Source: an uncultured archaeon
Lineage (GTDB): Archaea > Halobacteriota > Methanosarcinia > Methanosarcinales > Methanoperedenaceae
Length of the DNA stretch: 27,012 nt
Assembly (NCBI GenBank): GCA_902386085.1
Contig: CABMIA010000048.1
Coordinates: forward strand, 1-27,012
Reading direction: 5' to 3'
Position 1 is the first letter of the stretch. Every line of letters begins with the position of its first letter. The notes beneath the pieces are model-generated. The model worked only from the letters and a program-made list of their open reading frames with translations. It was not told the DNA's origin and made no database searches. The position numbers and the translations under genes are program-made. Below, one piece after another: positions 21,456-27,012 of the stretch.

Positions 21456-23072
21456 ATGGTAGACAGAAAAGTAATTTTAGATAGAAAAGTATTATCCAAA
21501 GCATATTTTACAAGTGATAAAATTGTTAGACACCACGTTGATTCCTTTAATGATTTTCTGGATTCCGGTCTCCAGAAGGTCATAGATGAGCAGCGGATAA
21601 TCGAAACCGATATTGAAGGCACATATGTGAAGCTCGGGAAAATCCGTGTCAGCCACCCGGTTGTAAGAGAGGCAGACGGGGCAATAGATAAACTTCATCC
21701 CACAGAGGCAAGGTTAAGAAACATAACATATTCATCCCCGCTTTACCTTGGAATGACCATAGTCAGCCCCGAAGGTGAAAAAGAGGAGAAAGAAGCAGAA
21801 ATAGGACTTCTGCCGATGATGATATGGTCGAAAAAATGTAACCTAGTCGGGTTGACCGAAAAAGAAATGGTCGAACTGGGAGAAGACCCGCAGGATCCAG
21901 GCGGATATTTTATTATCAACGGTACGGAGCGCGTGATTACCACGCTTGAAGATCTTGCCCCGAATAAGATCCTTGTTGAATTCGAAGAACGCTACGGTGA
22001 GAACATCGAAGTTGCGAAAGTTTTCTCGCAGCGGCGGGGCTATCGAGCCCTCGTGGTCGTGGAACGGAACAGGAAATCAATTCTTGAAGTTTCATTCCCT
22101 TCGATATCCGGCAGGATAAATTTCGTAACTCTGATGAGATCGCTAGGGATCGAGACTGACCTGGATATCGTGAACGCGGTTTCGAATGACCCTGAAATTG
22201 TCAAATTCATGCTCGAGAACCTCGAAGAAGCCGAGGTAGCAGATAAGGAAAAAGCAATGGAAAAAATCGGGACGCGGGTTGCCTCAGGACAGGCAAGAGA
22301 ATACCAGATAAAAAGAGCAAACTACGTAATAGACCGCTATTTATTGCCGCATCTTGGAAACGATGAAGCGCACCGCATGCTTAAGGCCCAGTTCCTGGGG
22401 CGCATGGCGCAGGCTTGTTTCGAACTTGCCCTGGGTAAAAGGGAAAGCGATGATAAAGACCACTATGCCAATAAGAGGCTCAAGCTTGCGGGCGACCTTA
22501 TGGAAGACCTTTTCAGGGTTTCTTTCAACAGGCTCACGCGTGACATCAAATACCAGCATGAGAGGGCCAGTATGAGGAACCGGGACCTGAACGTTGCCAC
22601 TGTTGTAAGGTCAGATGTGCTGACTGAACGTCTCGTGCATCCCCTGGCAACCGGGAACTGGGTCGGGGGCAGGACGGGAGTGTCCCAACTGCTTGACCGG
22701 ACTGATTATATCGCCACCCTTTCGCATTTGCGGAGGGTGATTTCACCGCTTTCAAGATCGCAACCCCATTTCGAAGCAAGGGATCTGCATCCAACGCAGT
22801 GGGGCAGGGTATGTCCCTCGGAGACGCCGGAAGGACCAAACTGCGGACTTGTTAAGAATTTTGCGCAATTGGTTGAAATCTCAACAAGCGCAGGCGATGA
22901 AAAACAGATCAAGAACCAACTTTATGAGATGGGCCTGGTTCCAATTATCCCGAAGCTTGTGGGAATGGAAGAGGTTCCAACCACTTATGCGACTGAACTT
23001 GAGGCGCTTGAAGAAGCCGAGGAGATCAAGGTCGAACCTGAGGAAGAGGCGGAGGTTGATATCTTTGAATAA
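21456..23072 (+). CDS. rpoB2: RNA polymerase subunit B'' (N-terminal half of beta)
   Basis: B'' and B' together equal bacterial beta and eukaryotic RPB2. The 538-aa product covers the protrusion, lobe and fork regions: [12 protein letters not shown] (about 149-160) and, near the C terminus, [20 protein letters not shown] with LVKN, typical of the beta fork. The tail is acidic ([20 protein letters not shown]). GGAG at 21445-21448 is 7 nt before the ATG. The gene is split from B' as in many methanogens and haloarchaea. The 3' end overlaps the rpoB1 start by 8 nt. Confidence 0.96.
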   Translation: MVDRKVILDRKVLSKAYFTSDKIVRHHVDSFNDFLDSGLQKVIDEQRIIETDIEGTYVKLGKIRVSHPVVREADGAIDKLHPTEARLRNITYSSPLYLGMTIVSPEGEKEEKEAEIGLLPMMIWSKKCNLVGLTEKEMVELGEDPQDPGGYFIINGTERVITTLEDLAPNKILVEFEERYGENIEVAKVFSQRRGYRALVVVERNRKSILEVSFPSISGRINFVTLMRSLGIETDLDIVNAVSNDPEIVKFMLENLEEAEVADKEKAMEKIGTRVASGQAREYQIKRANYVIDRYLLPHLGNDEAHRMLKAQFLGRMAQACFELALGKRESDDKDHYANKRLKLAGDLMEDLFRVSFNRLTRDIKYQHERASMRNRDLNVATVVRSDVLTERLVHPLATGNWVGGRTGVSQLLDRTDYIATLSHLRRVISPLSRSQPHFEARDLHPTQWGRVCPSETPEGPNCGLVKNFAQLVEISTSAGDEKQIKNQLYEMGLVPIIPKLVGMEEVPTTYATELEALEEAEEIKVEPEEEAEVDIFE

Positions 23073-24879
23073 GACAAGGATTTTCCTGAATGGAGAGCTC
23101 ATAGGCACTCACGACAAACCAAAAGAATTTGTAAGCGACATGCGAAAAAAACGCAGGCATGGCGAGATAAAAAGACAGGTTAACATCATTTACTATGATG
23201 ATACGAATGAAATTTATATCAATTCCGACCAGGGAAGGACAAGACGTCCTGCCATAATCGTTGAAAAAGGCGCACCGCTTGCAACAAAAGAACATATCGA
23301 GAAACTGAAAAACGGTGCAATCAAATTCGATAACCTTGTTAACGCAGGTTTAGTAGAATACCTGGATGCCGAAGAAGAAGAAAATGCATTAATAGCGATC
23401 GATGAAAAAGACGTAACTCCGGCACATACGCATCTTGAGATAGACCCCGCCCTGATGCTCGGTATATGCACTGGCATGGTGCCTTTCCCGGAACACAATG
23501 CATCCCCCAGAAATACGATGGGAGCAGGAATGATAAAGCAGTGTCTTGGAATGTCAACGCCCAACATGAAACTCAGGCCTGATACAAGGGCCCATGTGCT
23601 GCACTATCCGCAGAAAGCACTCGTTACAACACGCACCGCCGAAGCCATAGGGTTCGATACGCGCCCTGCAGGCCAGAATTTCGTCGTGGCGGTCCTGTCG
23701 TATGAAGGCTACAACATAGAGGATGCTCTTGTTATAAATAAAGGTTCGATAGAACGGGGCCTGGGCAGGAGCCACTTTTTCAGGACGAACGAGGGTGAGG
23801 AGCGGAAATATCCGGGAGGGCAGGAGGATAAGTTTGAGATCCCGGATGCAGAGGTAAGAGGGGCCAGGGGCGCAGAAGTTTATAAACAGCTTGATGACGA
23901 CGGGCTTGTCAATCCGGAAATACCTGTCGGGCCAAATGATGTCCTCATAGGAAAGACCAGTCCCCCGCGTTTCCTTGAAGAACCTACCGAGCTTGGGATC
24001 AGTCCTCTCCAGCGAAGGGAGAGTTCGGTCACAATGCGTTCGAACGAGAAAGGAATAGTCGATACAGTGATCCTTACTGAATCGGAAAACGGTTCAAGGC
24101 TTGCTAAAGTCAGGACGCGGGACCAGAGGATACCTGAGATCGGGGATAAATTCGCATCCCGTCACGGGCAAAAAGGAGTTATTGGCCTTATAGTACCCTT
24201 TGAAGACATGCCTTTTTCAGAGAATGGAACAATTCCTGATCTAATTATTAATCCTCACGCCATTCCTTCAAGGATGACAGTCGGGCATGTGCTTGAGATG
24301 ATCGGGGGCAAAATGGGTTCTCTTGAAGGAAGACAGGTCAACGGCACCCCGTTTTCAGGAGAATCCGAGGAAGACATGTGCGCAGCGCTTAAGAAATTCG
24401 GATATTCTCCCGGAGGCAAGGAAGTACTCTATGACGGCATAACAGGGAACAAGATCCAGGCCGATATATTCGTGGGCGTTATAATGTACCAGAAGCTCTA
24501 CCATATGGTTTCATCCAAGATGCATGCAAGGTCAAGAGGGCCTGTCCAGGTATTGACCAGGCAGCCCACCGAAGGCAGGGCAAGGGAAGGCGGTTTGAGG
24601 TTCTGTGAAATGGAACGTGACGTTCTTATCGGTCACGGCGCAGCGATGGCTTTAAAGGAAAGGCTGCTTGACGAATCAGACAGGGTACTGGAATACGTCT
24701 GCTCCCATTGCGGGATGATAGCTACTTTGGATAAACGTAAAAATATCACCGTATGTCCCAATTGCGGCGCGGAAACAGATATCCATCCTGTTGAGATGAG
24801 CTATGCATTCAAACTGCTGCTTGATGAAATATTATCTCTCGGTGTTGCGCCGCGGCTTGTGCTTGAAGATGCGGTATAG
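23065..24879 (+). CDS. rpoB1: RNA polymerase subunit B' (C-terminal half of beta)
   Basis: B' holds much of the active-centre wall and the hybrid-binding region. I place the start at the TTG at 23065: GGAGG at 23051-23055 lies 9 nt before it, the product then begins [19 protein letters not shown] as relatives do, and its 604 aa is the usual length. The frame is open further upstream to 22849, but that part is out-of-frame rpoB2 sequence. Motifs include [25 protein letters not shown] and, at the C terminus, a zinc site CSHC-x14-CPNC. The start overlaps the rpoB2 stop, which suggests coupled translation. The rpoA1 Shine-Dalgarno overlaps its stop. Confidence 0.95.
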   Translation: MNKTRIFLNGELIGTHDKPKEFVSDMRKKRRHGEIKRQVNIIYYDDTNEIYINSDQGRTRRPAIIVEKGAPLATKEHIEKLKNGAIKFDNLVNAGLVEYLDAEEEENALIAIDEKDVTPAHTHLEIDPALMLGICTGMVPFPEHNASPRNTMGAGMIKQCLGMSTPNMKLRPDTRAHVLHYPQKALVTTRTAEAIGFDTRPAGQNFVVAVLSYEGYNIEDALVINKGSIERGLGRSHFFRTNEGEERKYPGGQEDKFEIPDAEVRGARGAEVYKQLDDDGLVNPEIPVGPNDVLIGKTSPPRFLEEPTELGISPLQRRESSVTMRSNEKGIVDTVILTESENGSRLAKVRTRDQRIPEIGDKFASRHGQKGVIGLIVPFEDMPFSENGTIPDLIINPHAIPSRMTVGHVLEMIGGKMGSLEGRQVNGTPFSGESEEDMCAALKKFGYSPGGKEVLYDGITGNKIQADIFVGVIMYQKLYHMVSSKMHARSRGPVQVLTRQPTEGRAREGGLRFCEMERDVLIGHGAAMALKERLLDESDRVLEYVCSHCGMIATLDKRKNITVCPNCGAETDIHPVEMSYAFKLLLDEILSLGVAPRLVLEDAV

Positions 24880-24888
24880 GAGGAAATC

Positions 24889-27012
24889 ATGATAACAACT
24901 CCAAAAAGAATAAAACAGATAAAATTCGGACTTATCTCGCCCAAGGAGTTCAGGAAAATGAGCGTCACACGTGTTATAACGGCAGATACGTATGACGACG
25001 ACGGTTTTCCGATCGAAATGGGATTGATGGATACCAAACTTGGGGTAATCGACCCTGGATTACGATGTAAAACATGCGGGGGCAGAGCTGGCGAGTGTCC
25101 GGGGCACTTCGGGCACATCGAACTCGTAGCGCCTGTTATCCATGTTGGCTTTGCCAAGCTCATCCGCAAGATCTTAAGAGCCACATGCAGGAACTGCGGT
25201 GCACTGCTTCTTTCACCTGACCAGAAGAAAAAATATGTCGAGCAGATAAAAACACTTAAAAAAATGGGACAATCAACCGAAGATATTGTCAATGAGGTGT
25301 TCAAGGAAGCAAGAAAGTCAGGAACATGCCAGTACTGCGGCGAAGAGCAGCAGGAGATCAAATTCGAGAAACCCACGACCTACATCGAGAATGAGCATAA
25401 GCTCATGCCGACTGATATCCGTTCGCGTCTTGAAAAAATGACAGATGAGGATATCGAAGTTATAGGAATGGATCCCCAGAATGCGCGCCCGGAATGGATA
25501 ATCCTTACAGTGCTGCCTGTGCCGCCTGTTACGATGCGGCCCTCCATTACCCTCGAATCAGGCCAGCGCAGCGAAGATGACCTCACGCACAAACTTGTGG
25601 ATATAATCCGCATCAACCAGAGATTCCAGGAGAACAGGGAAGCAGGAGCCCCCCAGCTAATTATCGAGGATCTCTGGGAATTGCTCCAGTACCATGTGAC
25701 CACGTTCATCGACAATGCAGTCTCAGGTGTCCCGCCAGCAAGGCACAGGTCGGGAAGACCTTTAAAAACGCTATCCCAGAGATTGAAAGGCAAGGAAGGA
25801 CGCTTCAGGGGCAGCCTTTCAGGCAAGCGTGTCAATTTTTCAGCCAGGACAGTGATCTCACCAGACCCGAATCTCCGCGTTTTCGAGGTGGGTGTGCCTG
25901 TTGAGGTCGCAAAAGAACTTACTATAACATTGAATGTTACCCCGAGGAATATCGAGGAAATAAAGGAATATGTAAGACGAGGCCCAGAGAACCATCCGGG
26001 CGCCAATTACATCGTACGGGCTGATGGACGCAGGGTAAAGATCACAGATAAGAACTGCGGGGAACTTGCTGACCTGGTCGAACTAGGATTTAAGGTCGAC
26101 AGGCAGATAAAGGACGGCGATGTTGTGCTATTCAACAGGCAGCCCTCGCTTCACAGGATGAGCATAATGGCACATGAGATAAAGGTACTTCCCAATAAGA
26201 CATTCAGGCTCAACCCTGCGGTATGCCCGCCTTACAATGCAGACTTTGACGGCGATGAGATGAACCTGCACGTGCCGCAGACTGAAGAGGCGCGGGCTGA
26301 GGCAAAGATACTTATGCATGTCCAGGAGAACATTCTCTCCCCGAGGTTCGGCGGCCCGCTCATCGGCGGTATCCATGACCACATATCCGGGCTTTTCCTG
26401 CTCACGAACAGCAAAGATAAAATATACAAGAACGAAGCCCTTGAACTTCTTGGAAAATCTGAGATCAGGGAATTACAGGAACCCGCAGGCAAAGAGAACA
26501 AGGTGCCTTACTGGACAGGAAAACAGATATTCAGCCAGATACTTCCAAAGGGATTGAATCTGCAATTCAAGGCTGAAATCTGCGAACATTGTGACGCCTG
26601 CCAGGGCGTGGACTGTGAGAAGGATGCTTACGTGGTAATTAAAGACGGTGTGCTTGAAGGCGGCACGATCGACGAGAAGGCCATAGGCGCTTTCAAAAGC
26701 GTGATACTTGATAAGCTTATGAAAGAATTCAACCCTCAGGTCGCATGCAAGTTCATCGATGATGCAACGCGCCTCTCCATAAGAGGTATTATGCGAAAAG
26801 GGTTCAGTTTCGGGATAGATGACGAATACATACCTCCCGAAGCCCAGAACCAGATAAACGAGGAACTTGACAAGGCAAAGGATAAAGTTGAAAAACTGAT
26901 CGCCGCTTATAAGGCAGGCGAGCTTGAACAACTCCCGGGCAGGACGCTCACCGAGACGCTCGAAATGGAGATAATGAAAGAACTCTCCAAGGCAAGAGAC
27001 TCAACAGGCGAC
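24889..27012 (+). CDS. rpoA1: RNA polymerase subunit A' (3' end outside window)
   Basis: A' is the large N-terminal half of the beta'/RPB1 equivalent. The 708 codons in view remain open to the last base. The catalytic magnesium motif NADFDGD is at residues 450-456. Zinc sites: C60-x2-C63-x6-C70-x2-H73 in the clamp, then CRNC and CQYC pairs (about 98-101 and 145-148). Between the catalytic core and the funnel, C565-x2-C568-x2-C571-x4-C576 forms an extra cluster. AGGAGG at 24878-24883 lies 5 nt before the ATG at 24889. A'' is presumably encoded downstream of the window. Confidence 0.96.
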   Translation, partial: MITTPKRIKQIKFGLISPKEFRKMSVTRVITADTYDDDGFPIEMGLMDTKLGVIDPGLRCKTCGGRAGECPGHFGHIELVAPVIHVGFAKLIRKILRATCRNCGALLLSPDQKKKYVEQIKTLKKMGQSTEDIVNEVFKEARKSGTCQYCGEEQQEIKFEKPTTYIENEHKLMPTDIRSRLEKMTDEDIEVIGMDPQNARPEWIILTVLPVPPVTMRPSITLESGQRSEDDLTHKLVDIIRINQRFQENREAGAPQLIIEDLWELLQYHVTTFIDNAVSGVPPARHRSGRPLKTLSQRLKGKEGRFRGSLSGKRVNFSARTVISPDPNLRVFEVGVPVEVAKELTITLNVTPRNIEEIKEYVRRGPENHPGANYIVRADGRRVKITDKNCGELADLVELGFKVDRQIKDGDVVLFNRQPSLHRMSIMAHEIKVLPNKTFRLNPAVCPPYNADFDGDEMNLHVPQTEEARAEAKILMHVQENILSPRFGGPLIGGIHDHISGLFLLTNSKDKIYKNEALELLGKSEIRELQEPAGKENKVPYWTGKQIFSQILPKGLNLQFKAEICEHCDACQGVDCEKDAYVVIKDGVLEGGTIDEKAIGAFKSVILDKLMKEFNPQVACKFIDDATRLSIRGIMRKGFSFGIDDEYIPPEAQNQINEELDKAKDKVEKLIAAYKAGELEQLPGRTLTETLEMEIMKELSKARDSTGD

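Noticed and set aside
22849..23064. Upstream extension of the rpoB1 reading frame
   Set aside because: It overlaps rpoB2 in another frame, encodes a low-complexity Arg/Lys-rich peptide, and the family N terminus begins at the TTG at 23065 with a good Shine-Dalgarno.
24801..26006. Long minus-strand ORFs opposite rpoA1
   Set aside because: Antisense shadows of a highly conserved gene; serine-rich translations without family features are typical of this artefact.

Overview
The window reads as a euryarchaeal chromosome, most likely from the Methanosarcinales or the Methanoperedens lineage (inference). The evidence is an RNA polymerase large-subunit cluster with split B'' and B' genes (rpoH-rpoB2-rpoB1-rpoA1), archaeal SecD/SecF, CDP-archaeol synthase, tRNAs with introns, Shine-Dalgarno starts mixed with leaderless starts, and a dockerin-bearing surface protein. 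Both ends cut through genes: mutS lacks its 5' end and rpoA1 lacks its 3' end.

Left host block (1-10281). MutS is followed by tRNA-Thr(UGU). A secF-secD pair on the minus strand is translationally coupled. It diverges from a plus-strand run dcd-carS-pyrE across a short promoter region with a perfect 9-bp inverted repeat. A minus-strand operon amidohydrolase-Usp-CBS follows, then a small coiled-coil protein and a DUF488 protein.

Integrated element (10282-19631). A 9,292-bp element sits in the tRNA-Thr(CGU) gene. A 58-bp perfect direct repeat flanks it: the 3' part of the tRNA at the left edge and the complete tRNA at the right edge. The integrase gene is split by the insertion in the way known for SSV-type integrases. 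The first 56 codons (a ribbon-helix-helix-like start plus the att core read in sense) lie at the right edge and the catalytic part lies at the left edge, in the same frame, so excision would rebuild a 293-aa integrase. Cargo: a secreted beta-helix/dockerin protein, a remnant of another surface protein, a C2H2/zinc-ribbon protein, several orphan small proteins, a PD-(D/E)XK nuclease, a large SF2 helicase with four cysteines between motifs I and II, an AbrB-type regulator too short for ordinary ORF calling, and an ArdC-like antirestriction operon whose last gene is the severed 5' part of the integrase. No capsid, terminase or conjugation gene was recognised, so it looks like an integrative plasmid. 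An AT-rich non-coding stretch (15313-15635) and an 11-bp iteron array (18233-18282) are its main candidate control or origin sites.

Right host block (19649-27012). An A24 prepilin/preflagellin peptidase is followed by three tRNAs: Tyr with a 38-nt intron, His with encoded CCA, and Lys with a roughly 15-nt intron. The RNA polymerase operon rpoH, rpoB2, rpoB1 (TTG start) and rpoA1 follows.
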